64,000 nt of DNA from Macrostomum hystrix (GCA_950097015.1 CATNEN010000001.1:5131001-5195000), one strand, 5' to 3'; counted from the stretch's first letter, positions 48,556 to 59,715 are shown. The notes: a model not told the origin generated them from the letters alone. Made by a program: numbers and translations.

Positions 48556-50954
48556 AGGAAGCTGAGAGCCAGAAAGAAGAGGGCGGAAGTGAGGAAGCTG
48601 AGAGCCAGAAAGCAGAGGTTAGGAGTGAGGAAGCTGAGAGCCAGAAAGAAGAGGTTAGGAGTGAGGAAGCTGAGAGCCAGAAAGAAGAGGGCGGGAGTGA
48701 GGAAGCTGAGAGCCAGAAAGAAGAGGGCGGAAGTGAGGAAGCTGAGAGCCAGAAAGAAGAGGGCGGGAGTGAGGAAGCTGAGAGCCAGAAAGAAGAGGGC
48801 GGGAGTGAGGAAGCTGAGAGCCAGAAAGCAGAGGTTAGGAGTGAGGAAGCTGAGAGCCAGAAAGCAGAGGTTAGGAGTGAGGAAGCTGAGAGCCAGAAAG
48901 AAGAGGGCGGAAGTGAGGAAGCTGAGAGCCAGAAAGAAGAGGGCGGGAGTGAGGAAGCTGAGAGCCAGAAAGAAGAGGGCGGGAGTGAGGAAGCTGAGAG
49001 CCAGAAAGAAGAGGGCGGATGAGGAAGCTGAGAGCCAGTAAGAAGAGGGCGGATGAGGAAGCTGAGAGCCAGAAAGAAGAGGGCGGGAGTGAGGAAGCTG
49101 AGAGCCAGAAAGCAGAGGTTAGGAGTGAGGAAGCTGAGAGCCAGAAAGAAGAGGGCGGGAGTGAGGAAGCTGAGAGCCAGAAAGAAGAGGGCGGGAGTGA
49201 GGAAGCTGAGAGCCAGAAAGAAGAGGGCGGGAGTGAGGAAGCTGAGAGCCAGAAAGAAGAGGGCGGATGAGGAAGCTGAGAGCCAGTAAGAAGAGGGCGG
49301 ATGAGGAAGCTGAGAGCCAGAAAGAAGAGGGCGGGAGTGAGGAAGCTGAGAGCCAGAAAGAAGAGGGCGGATGAGGAAGCTGAGAGCCAGTAAGAAGAGG
49401 GCGGATGAGGAAGCTGAGAGCCAGTAAGAAGAGGGCGGAAGTGAGGAAGCTGAGAGCCAGAAAGAAGAGGGCGGATGAGGAAGCTGAGAGCCAGTAAGAA
49501 GAGGGCGGATGAGGAAGCTGAGAGCCAGAAAGAAGAGGGCGGATGAGGAAGCTGAGAGCCAGTAAGAAGAGGGCGGATGAGGAAGCTGAGAGCCAGTAAG
49601 AAGAGGGCGGATGAGGAAGCTGAGAGCCAGTAAGAAGAGGGCGGATGAGGAAGCTGAGAGCCAGAAAGGAGAGGGCGGGAGTGAGGAAGCTGAGAGCCAG
49701 AAAGAAGAGGGCGGATGAGGAAGCTGAGAGCCAGTAAGAAGAGGGCGGATGAGGAAGCTGAGAGCCAGTAAGAAGAGGGCGGAAGTGAGGAAGCTGAGAG
49801 CCAGAAAGAAGAGGGCGGATGAGGAAGCTGAGAGCCAGTAAGAAGAGGGCGGATGAGGAAGCTGAGAGCCAGAAAGAAGAGGGCGGATGAGGAAGCTGAG
49901 AGCCAGTAAGAAGAGGGCGGATGAGGAAGCTGAGAGCCAGTAAGAAGAGGGCGGATGAGGAAGCTGAGAGCCAGTAAGAAGAGGGCGGAAGTGAGGAAGC
50001 TGAGAGCCAGAAAGAAGAGGGCGGGAGTGAGGAAGCTGAGAGCCAGAAAGAAGAGGGCGGAAGTGAGGAAGCTGAGAGCCAGAAAGAAGAGGGCGGGAGT
50101 GAGGAAGCTGAGAGCCAGAAAGAAGAGGGCGGATGAGGAAGCTGAGAGCCAGTAAGAAGAGGGCGGATGAGGAAGCTGAGAGCCAGTAAGAAGAGGGCGG
50201 AAGTGAGGAAGCTGAGAGCCAGAAAGAAGAGGGCGGAAGTGAGGAAGCTGAGAGCCAGAAAGAAGAGGGCGGGAGTGAGGAAGCTGAGAGCCAGAAAGCA
50301 GAGGTTAGGAGTGAGGAAGCTGAGAGCCAGAAAGAAGAGGGCGGGAGTGAGGAAGCTGAGAGCCAGAAAGAAGAGGGCGGATGAGGAAGCTGAGAGCCAG
50401 TAAGAAGAGGGCGGATGAGGAAGCTGAGAGCCAGTAAGAAGAGGGCGGAAGTGAGGAAGCTGAGAGCCAGAAAGAAGAGGGCGGGAGTGAGGAAGCTGAG
50501 GGCCAGAAAGCAGAGGTTAGGAGTGAGGAAGCTGAGAGCCAGAAAGAAGAGGGCGGGAGTGAGGAAGCTGAGAGCCAGAAAGAAGAGGGCGGAAGTGAGG
50601 AAGCTGAGAGCCAGAAAGCAGAGGTTAGGAGTGAGGAAGCTGAGAGCCAGAAAGAAGAGGTTAGGAGTGAGGAAGCTGAGAGCCAGAAAGAAGAGGGCGG
50701 GAGTGAGGAAGCTGAGAGCCAGAAAGAAGAGGGCGGAAGTGAGGAAGCTGAGAGCCAGAAAGAAGAGGGCGGGAGTGAGGAAGCTGAGAGCCAGAAAGCA
50801 GAGGTTAGGAGTGAGGAAACTGAGAGCCAGTAAGAAGAGGGCGGGAGTGAGGAAGCTGAGAGCCAGAAAGCAGAGGTTAGGAGTGAGGAAGCTGAGAGCC
50901 AGAAAGAAGAGGGCGGGAGTGAGGAAGCTGAGAGCCAGAGAGAAGATGGCGGGA
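48556..50954. repeat. mixed 36-bp / 34-bp minisatellite, about 67 copies
   Basis: The unit starts GAGGAAGCTGAGAGCCAGAA and ends AGAAGAGGGCGGGAGT (36 bp), or ends AGAAGAGGGCGGAT (34 bp). The short form is usually linked to GCCAGTAAG. 36-bp units dominate 48556-49010 and 50420-50954; 34-bp units dominate the middle. The open frames with EEAESQKEEGGS repeats run only through 36-bp stretches and break at each 34-bp unit, so a gene is unlikely. Confidence 0.95.
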
Positions 50955-51600
50955 GTGTAAATGTGAGTGAGGCTGTGAATGTAAGTGAGGCTGTGAATGT
51001 GAGTGAGGCTGTAAATGTGAGTGAGGCTGTTAATGTAAGTGAGGCTGTGAATGTGAGTGAGGCTGTAAATGTAAGTGAGGCTGTGAATGTAAGTGAGGCT
51101 GTGAATGTGAGTGAGGCTGTAAATGTGAGTGAGGCTGTGAATGTAAGTGAGGCTGTGAATGTGAGTGAGGCTGTGAATGTGAGTGAGGCTGTAAATGTGA
51201 GTGAGGCTGTTAATGTAAGTGAGGCTGTGAATGTGAGTGAGGCTGTAAATGTAAGTGAGGCTGTGAATGTAAGTGAGGCTGTGAATGTGAGTGAGGCTGT
51301 AAATGTGAGTGAGGCTGTGAATGTAAGTGAGGCTGTGAATGTGAGTGAGGCTGTGAATGTGAGTGAGGCTGTAAATGTGAGTGAGGCTGTGAATGTAAGT
51401 GAGGCTGTGAATGTGAGTGAGGCTGTGAATGTGAGTGAGGCTGTGAATGTAAGTGAGGCTGTGAATGTGAGTGAGGCTGTGAATGTGAGTGAGGCTGTGA
51501 ATAAAGCTGTGAGTGTGAATAAGGTTGTAAATAAAGCTGTGAATGTGAGTGAGGCTGTGAACGTGAGTGACGCTGTGGAAAAGTTGTGAGTGTGAATAAG
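50955..51600 (+). repeat. 18-bp minisatellite, left outer copy
   Basis: The unit GTGAGTGAGGCTGTGAAT has GTAAGT and TGTAAAT variants, about 34 copies, ending in degenerate AATAAAGCTGTGAGT units. Each unit contains GTGAGT or GTAAGT. It shares its sequence with the inverted array at 59216-59715. The VNVSEA-repeat frame is a consequence of the 18-bp period. Confidence 0.95.
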
Positions 51601-51853
51601 GCTGTGAATGAGGCTGTGAATGATCTCACAGTGTTTATCATTTGCAGCATGTCTGTGTCATTTTGAATAGCTGTATATCCCTCCCATTGTGTGTCACTTC
51701 TTTGTTATCCATTGCTTACTGTATATTGACAGCAGCGGATCTCACAGTGTTTATCATTTGCAGCATGTCTGTGTCATTTTGAATAGCTGTATATCCCTCC
51801 CATTGTGTGTCACTTCTTTGTTATCCATTGCTTACTGTATATTGACAGCAGCG
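51601..51853 (+). repeat. about 116-bp repeat, two copies (outer left)
   Basis: The unit begins GATCTCACAGTGTTTATCAT (51622 and 51737) and ends ATTGACAGCAGCG. It recurs at 52515-52744 and, inverted, at 58991-59215. Confidence 0.9.
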
Positions 51854-52379
51854 GATCTCAAGGGCTACTCAATGAATTGAAAATGCAGAAAAACTGAGTA
51901 TTCGAAACCCAAACTAGATCAGTGAGTCTGGCTGTGAATGAGGCACTGAATGAGGCAGTGAATGTGAATGAGGCTGTGAATTAGATAGGGTGAGCTAGCT
52001 TTAAAGCAAGTTATGCCTTGCTTGACTTGAACCAGGTAATTGTCATGATTGCGCAATAATCCCCTTTTTGTGTTAGTGTTTTATTTTTAATAGGAACGCA
52101 GTTCTGGGGTAAGTAATACTCAATCTGTTTTTGGTCCTTATCTGTTGGAGGTGTGATTGACAGTTTTGCATGCAGTCATGAAGCTACACTGTTCATTATT
52201 GACACCAGGTTGATATAAACGTATCTTTTTTGACTACAATACTTACATTAACAAAACCAATAGTCTTGCGCAATGCCGCTAGGCCTAGCACCCCCAGTTT
52301 TAGGCCTCTCCAACTGTTGCGCAATGTCGAAAAAATCGAGCTTCTGTTTCGATCTCAAGGTTTGTGCTGTGCACGAGGT
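51854..52379. other. unique insert between two copies of the arm module
   Basis: Sequence present in the left arm only; the right arm joins the corresponding repeats directly. It has a short ATG frame (MSKKSSFCFDLK from 52324), but nothing recognisable. Confidence 0.5.
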
Positions 52380-52744
52380 TGTAAATGTGGCTATGAATGT
52401 TAGTGAAGATGTGAATGAGGCTGCGAATGTGAGTGGGGCTGTGAATGTGGGTGAGGCTGTGAATAAAGTTGTGAGTGTGAATAAGGCTGTGAATGAGGCT
52501 GTAAATGATTTCACAGCGCTTAAGATTTGCAGCATGTCTGTTTCATTTTGAATAGCTGTATATCCCTCCCATTGTGTGTCACTTCTGTGTTATCCATTGC
52601 TTACTGTATATTGACAGCAGCGGATCTCACAGTGTTTATCATTTGCAGCATGTCTGTGTCATTTTGAATAGCTGTATATCCCTCCCATTGTGTCACTTCT
52701 TTGTTATCCGTTGCTTACTGTATATTGACAGCAGCGGATCTCAA
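52380..52744 (+). repeat. inner left arm: short 18-bp array and two 116-bp repeats
   Basis: About seven GTGAATGAGGCTGTGAAT-type units run to 52510, then AGCGCTTAAGATTTGCAGC starts two 116-bp units. The AAATGATTTCACAGCGCTT junction is matched in inverted form at about 59206-59230, so this inner module is the partner of the right arm. Confidence 0.88.
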
Positions 52745-54085
52745 GAAGGCGCCGCTTCAAGACAGTTAGAAACTGCTGAAAAAGCAGGCCGCATGCGTCA
52801 TCTGTGCAGCTGTGTATATCTGTCTCATCTAGTGTCATTTCTGAGTCTTCTATTTGATTCTGTATATAGAAGGCGCCGCTTCAAGACAGTTAGAAACTGC
52901 TGAAAAAGCAGGCCGCATGCGTCATCTGTGCAGCTGTGTATATCTGCCCCATCTAGTGTCATTTCTGAGTCTTCTATTTGATTCTGTATATAGAAGGCGC
53001 CGCTTCAAGACAGTTAGAAACTGCTGAAAAAGCAGGCCGCATGCGTCATCTGTGCAGCTGTGTATATCTGTCCCATCTAGTGTCATTTCTGAGTCTTCTA
53101 TTTGATTCTGTATATAGAAGGCGCCGCTTCAAGACAGTTAGAAACTGCTGAAAAAGCAGGCCGCATGCGTCATCTGTGCAGCTGTGTATATCTGTCCCAT
53201 CTAGTGTCATTTCTGAGTCTTCTATTTGATTCTGTATATAGAAGGCGCCGCTTCAAGACAGTTAGAAACTGCTGAAAAAGCAGGCCGCATGCGTCATCTG
53301 TGCAGCTGTGTATATCTGTCCCATCTAGTGTCATTTCTGAGTCTTCTATTTGATTCTGTATATAGAAGGCGCCGCTTCAAGACAGTTAGAAACTGCTGAA
53401 AAAGCAGGCCGCATGCGTCATCTGTGCAGCTGTGTATATCTGTCCCATCTAGTGTCATTTCTGAGTCTTCTATTTGATTCTGTATATAGAAGGCGCCGCT
53501 TCAAGACAGTTAGAAACTGCTGAAAAAGCAGGCCGCATGCGTCATCTGTGCAGCTGTGTATATCTGTCCCATCTAGTGTCATTTCTGAGTCTTCTATTTG
53601 ATTCTGTATATAGAAGGCGCCGCTTCAAGACAGTTAGAAACTGCTGAAAAAGCAGGCCGCATGCGTCATCTGTGCAGCTGTGTATATCTGCCCCATCTAG
53701 TGTCATTTCTGAGTCTTCTATTTGATTCTGTATATAGAAGGCGCCGCTTCAAGACAGTTAGAAACTGCTGAAAAAGCAGGCCGCATGCGTCATCTGTGCA
53801 GCTGTGTATATCTGTCCCATCTAGTGTCATTTCTGAGTCTTCTATTTGATTCTGTATATAGAAGGCGCCGCTTCAAGACAGTTAGAAACTGCTGAAAAAG
53901 CAGGCCGCATGCGTCATCTGTGCAGCTGTGTATATCTGTCCCATCTAGTGTCATTTCTGAGTCTTCTATTTGATTCTGTATATAGAAGGCGCCGCTTCAA
54001 GACAGTTAGAAACTGCTGAAAAAGCAGGCCGCATGCGTCATCTGTGCAGCTGTGTATATCTGCCCCATCTAGTGTCATATCTCAG
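52745..54085 (+). repeat. 124-bp satellite, 11 copies, left arm
   Basis: Unit starts (GAAGGCGCCGCTTCAAGACA) at 52745, 52869, 52993, 53117, 53241, 53365, 53489, 53613, 53737, 53861 and 53985 are exactly 124 bp apart. Copies differ by single bases (CTGTCCC or CTGCCCC). Each unit has short self-complementary parts: CAGTTAGAAACTG, CTGCTGAAAAAGCAG, GGCGCC and GCATGC. Confidence 0.97.
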
Positions 54086-54256
54086 TATTTTGTCTAGCAT
54101 TGAAATAGCGCAGCGAAAATGTGTTTTTGAATTATGGTGCAAGTTTTATACATTTTACGCAGTTATTACAAGTATATTACAAGAGCAATTACAAGTATAA
54201 AGTTAAAGATTAAAAAGTTTCGTGCAAATAATAGATAAGAGCAAACAGTTAATTCT

Positions 54257-56074
54257 TTATAAAAAATTGTCTAAGCGAGACTCAATTTCTAGTTTGCTGG
54301 CCTTCGCCATTTGTTCGTAGGCTTGGTGGAGCTTTTTGGAGGCATTGTTTGGAGTCGGCTCTGCTCCGCTTACAAGCTGCCACCGGTGGAGCCAGGCACT
54401 CGACGGCGGTTTATCGAAAAATTGCACATGAATTTTTAGAGTGCAAATGCCTTTTGTGCAGCTCGAACCGTGGCTGGGTAGGCAAACCATTGCCGGCCAC
54501 CAGTTTTCTCCGTCCGTTGGCCAGTAGCCGAGAACAAGGCAGCCTGGCTGAATTTCTTGCCGCTCAACTTCTGGCCGCTTGCTCGCTGGACTAGCGGCGC
54601 TGGTGCTGGCGCTGAACTCTGGACGTCGCTTTAGAGCCAAGCGGTTACCCGGCGGCTTGGCGGAGTCGACTTTAGCGCCAGCAGCAGGCAGGTCGGCGCC
54701 AGCAGCAGACAGGTCGGCGCCAGCAGCAGACAGGTCGGCGCCAGCAGCAGACAGGTCGGCGCCAGTAGCAGGCAGGTCGGCGCTAGCAGCAGGCAGGTCG
54801 GCGCCAGCAGTAGGCAAGTCGGCGCCAGCAGCAGGCAGGTCGGCGCCAGCAGTAGGCATGTCGGCGCCAGTAGCAGGCAGGTCGGCGCCAGCAGCAGACA
54901 GGTCGGCGCCAGCAGTAGGCATGTCGGCGCCAGCAGCAGGCAGGTCGGCGCCAGCAGCAGGCAGGTCGGCGCCAGCAGCAGGCAGGTCGGCGCTAGCAGC
55001 AGCCGACGAGCTCGAGCTCGCCGTCCAATTTTTGGTGGCCTGCCGGTACGAGGTGAGCTGCTGCTGCAGCCCACCATCGAAGATGCGCTGGTAGCGCGCC
55101 GAAATCAGAAAGTTTCCGACCTTCTCAAGGGCGGAAACTGTCTGCTTCAGCATTGAGTATGTCAGGCTGTCCAAGTAGGCGCTTACCGCGCCACGCCGAT
55201 CCTCGCCGATCAGCTGCTCAAAGCTGACTATGTCGAGGCGCTGCATCAGCCGTTTCAGATAGCACCGGATTTCCCGGACCGTAGCCGGTTTTCTGCGTCC
55301 GCCGAGCGAGCTCGCTAGGAAGACGCACAGGGCCTCAACATCAGCGGCTGAAGGATGCTCGGCCACCACCGCTCTGGCCGGCACTTTTAACCTGGCGTCA
55401 GCCAGCTTTTGTTGTTTTGCCGCTCTGACAGCGACAGGATGGCTGTTGCGCAAGTGGCTGGATAATAGATTCGGATTATTCCGCCACTCGCCGCAGATGT
55501 GGCACTGCTGCGCCATCTCCGGCATCGGGCTGGCAGTCAGCTGATGGGTGTGCAGCTTAACTGCCGCACGCACAGCTTTTAAGGCCTCTTTTTGAAGCGC
55601 AGCTTCAGATGAAATTCCGGTTGCTGCTAGCTGCTGCTTTGTGCTCTCTAGCACAGTCACGTGGGATCTTTTTAGGTGCTCGCTGAAGCGGGACTTTTTT
55701 ATTGGCAAGCAATTTCCGAAAGGGCAGATGTACTCTTGCCCGGCCCGCATCTTCTTCGGCTCAACGGCGGCAGGCTGTTGGACGGTGGCGGGCTGTTGGA
55801 CGGTGGCGAGCTGTTGGACGGTGGCGGGCTGCTGGACGGTAGCGGGCTGTTGGACGGTGGCGGGCTGTTGGACGGTGGCGGGCTGTTGGACGGTGGCGGG
55901 CTGTTGGACGGTGGCGGGCTGCTGGACGGTGGCGGGCTGCTGGACGGTGGCGGGCTGCTGGACGGTGGCGGGCTGCTGGACGGTGGCGGGCTGCTGGACG
56001 GTGGCGGGCTGCTGGACTTTGCTGGAGGTCCATTTCTCCCATTGAAGAAGTTTTTCAATGAAGGATTTTTCCAT
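54257..56074 (-). CDS. C2H2 zinc-finger / PWWP-like protein, single exon
   Basis: 605 residues from the ATG at 56074, uninterrupted. About 14 copies of TVQQPA (residues 20-103) are followed by a C2H2 finger with C-x4-C and H-x4-H (CPFGNC...HLKRSH) and a second with C-x2-C (CHICGEW...HLRNSH). A helical region near 240-345 (TVREIRCYLKRLMQRLD, AYLDSLTYSMLKQTV) resembles the SAM-like N-terminal domain of tyrosine recombinases; no catalytic recombinase domain follows. About 15 ADLPAAG repeats precede a C-terminal domain (about 525-590) with VLGYWPTDGENWWPAMV, typical of PWWP chromatin readers. The gene lies between inverted satellite arms, 171 bp and 672 bp from them. Likely a nuclear DNA/chromatin-binding protein of a mobile element; the role is inferred. 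Confidence 0.75.
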   Translation of the reverse strand: MEKSFIEKLLQWEKWTSSKVQQPATVQQPATVQQPATVQQPATVQQPATVQQPATVQQPATVQQPATVQQPATVQQPATVQQPATVQQLATVQQPATVQQPAAVEPKKMRAGQEYICPFGNCLPIKKSRFSEHLKRSHVTVLESTKQQLAATGISSEAALQKEALKAVRAAVKLHTHQLTASPMPEMAQQCHICGEWRNNPNLLSSHLRNSHPVAVRAAKQQKLADARLKVPARAVVAEHPSAADVEALCVFLASSLGGRRKPATVREIRCYLKRLMQRLDIVSFEQLIGEDRRGAVSAYLDSLTYSMLKQTVSALEKVGNFLISARYQRIFDGGLQQQLTSYRQATKNWTASSSSSAAASADLPAAGADLPAAGADLPAAGADMPTAGADLSAAGADLPATGADMPTAGADLPAAGADLPTAGADLPAASADLPATGADLSAAGADLSAAGADLSAAGADLPAAGAKVDSAKPPGNRLALKRRPEFSASTSAASPASKRPEVERQEIQPGCLVLGYWPTDGENWWPAMVCLPSHGSSCTKGICTLKIHVQFFDKPPSSAWLHRWQLVSGAEPTPNNASKKLHQAYEQMAKASKLEIESRLDNFL

Positions 56075-56746
56075 TTTTTGAAACCGAAAAATATACTTAA
56101 AATAGGATTATATGATTAAAAATGTATCTAGAGTCATGACTTAAATACGATGCCTGTGCTCAAAGGTGGGGATGAAGTCAGTCATCGGCCAATAAAAATA
56201 TAGATAGCATATCATTGGTTTTGGCTTTCGACAGTCTTTGCAAAAACATAACAAGTCTCATTCAAATTTCAAATTGGAAATTGGAATTGGAATTGGAAGC
56301 ACTGCTTTGCCTCCGATTTAAAATTGCGCAATCATAAATTTAGTGCAACAAAAATGCTCCTCACATAGGTGTCACCGTCTATCATTCACCACCTCTAAAC
56401 ACTCGAGTCTATTTGAGTGTTCAAGTTGCGCAAACTCGACCATATTGATAATACGTACTTCGTGAACAACTTTTTAAAAAGCCGCGAAGTATATATTATC
56501 TATTACTCAACTCAAAAAACTGTCGAGAGATAGAAAAACCGCAAATCTCACACCGCACAAAACAACCGTGCATCATGGCTCCATAGGACCCATGGTATCC
56601 ATGGCACCCATGGTATCCATGGCACCAGGATATCAAATAAAAGAAAAAATAGTTTCGTCACCAAAAAAATTGCGCCATACAACCAAACAAATATTGCAAA
56701 TCGTAAACTTTATCACTAACAATTCGATCCTCATAAGCATCATAGG
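56075..56746. promoter_or_regulatory. upstream region of the zinc-finger/PWWP gene
   Basis: 672 bp between the start codon and the right satellite arm, the only single-copy DNA available for a promoter. A small direct repeat CCCATGGTATCCATGGCA lies at about 56588-56625. No TATA box was placed with confidence. Confidence 0.4.
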
Positions 56747-58990
56747 GGCGCCTTCTATATACAGAATCAAATAGAAGACTCAGATATGACACTAGATGGG
56801 GCAGATATACACAGCTGCACAGAAGACGCATGCGGCCTGCTTTTTCAGCAGTTTCTAACTGTCTTGAAGCGGCGCCTTCTATATACAGAATCAAATAGAA
56901 GACTCAGATATGACACTAGATGGGGCAGATATACACAGCTGCACAGATGACGCATGCGGCCTGCTTTTTCAGCAGTTTCTAACTGTCTTGAAGCGGCGCC
57001 TTCTATATACAGAATCAAATAGAAGACTCAGATATGACACTAGATGGGACAGATATACACAGCTGCACAGATGACGCATGCGGCCTGCTTTTTCAGCAGT
57101 TTCTAACTGTCTTGAAGCGGCGCCTTCTATATACAGAATCAAATAGAAGACTCAGAAATGACACTAGATGGGACAGATATACACAGCTGCACAGATGACG
57201 CATGCGGCCTGCTTTTTCAGCAGTTTCTAACTGTCTTGAAGCGGCGCCTTCTATATACAGAATCAAATAGAAGACTCAGATATGACACTAGATGGGGCAG
57301 ATATACACAGCTGCATAGAAGACGCATGCGGCCTGCTTTTTCAGCAGTTTCTAACTGTCTTGAAGCGGCGCCTTCTATATACAGAATCAAATAGAAGACT
57401 CAGATATGACACTAGATGGGGCAGATATACACAGCTGCACAGATGACGCATGCGGCCTGCTTTTTCAGCAGTTTCTAACTGTCTTGAAGCGGCGCCTTCT
57501 ATATACAGAATCAAATAGAAGACTCAGAAATGACACTAGATGAGACAGATATACACAGCTGCACAGATGACGCATGCGGCCTGCTTTTTCAGCAGTTTCT
57601 AACTGTCTTGAAGCGGCGCCTTCTATATACAGAATCAAATAGAAGACTCAGATATGACACTAGATGGGGCAGATATACACAGCTGCACAGATGACGCATG
57701 CGGCCTGCTTTTTCAGCAGTTTCTAACTGTCTTGAAGCGGCGCCTTCTATATACAGAATCAAATAGAAGACTCAGAAATGACACTAGATGGGACAGATAT
57801 ACACAGCTGCACAGATGACGCATGCGGCCTGCTTTTTCAGCAGTTTCTAACTGTCTTGAAGCGGCGCCTTCTATATACAGAATCAAATAGAAGACTCAGA
57901 AATGACACTAGATGGGATAGATATACACAGCTGCACAGATGACGCATGCGGCCTGCTTTTTCAGCAGTTTCTAACTGTCTTGAAGCGGCGCCTTCTATAT
58001 ACAGAATCAAATAGAAGACTCAGAAATGACACTAGATGGGACAGATATACACAGCTGCACAGATGACGCATGCGGCCTGCTTTTTCAGCAGTTTCTAACT
58101 GTCTTGAAGCGGCGCCTTCTATATACAGAATCAAATAGAAGACTCAGAAATGACACTAGATGGGGCAGATATACACAGCTGCACAGATGACGCATGCGGC
58201 CTGCTTTTTCAGCAGTTTCTAACTGTCTTGAAGCGGCGCCTTCTATATACAGAATCAAATAGAAGACTCAGAAATGACACTAGATGGGACAGATATACAC
58301 AGCTGCACAGATGACGCATGCGGCCTGCTTTTTCAGCAGTTTCTAACTGTCTTGAAGCGGCGCCTTCTATATACAGAATCAAATAGAAGACTCAGAAATG
58401 ACACTAGATGGGGCAGATATACACAGCTGCACAGATGACGCATGCGACCTGCTTTTTCAGCAGTTTCTAACTGTCTTGAAGCGGCGCCTTCTATATACAG
58501 AATCAAATAGAAGACTCAGAAATGACACTAGTTGGGACAGATATACACAGCTGCACAGATGACGCATGCGGCCTGCTTTTTCAGCAGTTTCTAACTGTCT
58601 TGAAGCGGCGCCTTCTATATACAGAATCAAATAGAAGACTCAGAAATGACACTAGTTGGGACAGATATACACAGCTGCACAGATGACGCATGCGGCCTGC
58701 TTTTTCAGCAGTTTCTAACTGTCTTGAAGCGGCGCCTTCTATATACAGAATCAAATAGAAGACTCAGAAATGACACTAGATGGGGCAGATATACACAGCT
58801 GCACAGATGACGCATGCGGCCTGCTTTTTCAGCAGTTTCTAACTGTCTTGAAGCGGCGCCTTCTATATACAGAATCAAATAGAAGACTCAGAAATGACAC
58901 TAGATGAGACAGATATACACAGCTGCACAGATGACGCATGCGGCCTGCTTTTTCAGCAGTTTCTAACTGTCTTGAAGCGGCGCCTTCTTG
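56747..58990 (-). repeat. 124-bp satellite, 18 copies, right arm (inverted)
   Basis: Reverse complement of the left-arm unit. GGCGCCTTCTATATACAG starts from 56747 to 58979 lie at 124-bp steps, 18 complete units. The copies nearest the gene use AGATATGACAC, most outer ones AGAAATGACAC; the left arm shows the matching ATATCTCAG form only at its gene-proximal end. Confidence 0.97.
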
Positions 58991-59215
58991 AGATCCGCTG
59001 CTGTCAATATACAGTAAGCAATGGATAACAAAGAAGTGACACAATGGGAGGGATATACAGCTATTCAAAATGACACAGACATGCTGCAAATGATAAACAC
59101 TGTGAGATCCGCTGCTGTCAATATACAGTAAGCAGTGGATAACAAAGAAGTGACACACAATGGGAGGGATATATAGCTATTTAAAATGACACAGACATGC
59201 TGCAAATCTTAAGCG
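58991..59215 (-). repeat. about 116-bp repeat, two copies, right arm (inverted)
   Basis: Inverted counterparts of the left-arm 116-bp units, with GAGATCCGCTGCTGTCAATA at both unit starts. Order and junctions mirror 52515-52744. Confidence 0.92.
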
Positions 59216-59715
59216 CTGTGAAATCATTCACAGCCTCATTCACAGCCTTATTCACACTCACAACTTTTCCACAGCGTCACTCACGTTCACAGCCTCACTC
59301 ACATTCACAGCTTTATTTACAACCTTATTCACACTCACAGCTTTATTCACAGCCTCACTTACATTAACAGCCTCACTCACATTTACAGCCTCACTCACAT
59401 TCACAGCCTCACTCACATTCACAGCCTCACTTACATTCACAGCCTCACTCACATTTACAGCCTCACTCACATTCACAGCCTCACTTACATTCACAGCCTC
59501 ACTTACATTTACAGCCTCACTCACATTCACAGCCTCACTTACATTCACAGCCTCACTCACATTTACAGCCTCACTCACATTCACAGCCTCACTTACATTC
59601 ACAGCCTCACTCACATTTACAGCCTCACTCACATTCACAGCCTCACTCACATTTACAGCCTCACTCACATTCACAGCCTCACTCACGTTTACATTTATGG
59701 CCTCATTCACAGTCT
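59216..59715 (-). repeat. 18-bp minisatellite, right arm (inverted), about 27 copies
   Basis: Reverse complement of GTGAGTGAGGCTGTGAAT units, including the same degenerate AATAAAGCTGTGAGT section and CTGTGGAAAAGTTGTGAG seen at 51520-51590. The GTGAGT-type sites therefore run on the minus strand here. Confidence 0.95.

Noticed and set aside
48414-51589. Glu-rich EEAESQKEEGGS and VNVSEA repeat frames resembling structural proteins
   Set aside because: Translations of 36-bp and 18-bp minisatellites; the first breaks at each 34-bp unit, and no start context or flanking domain supports a gene.
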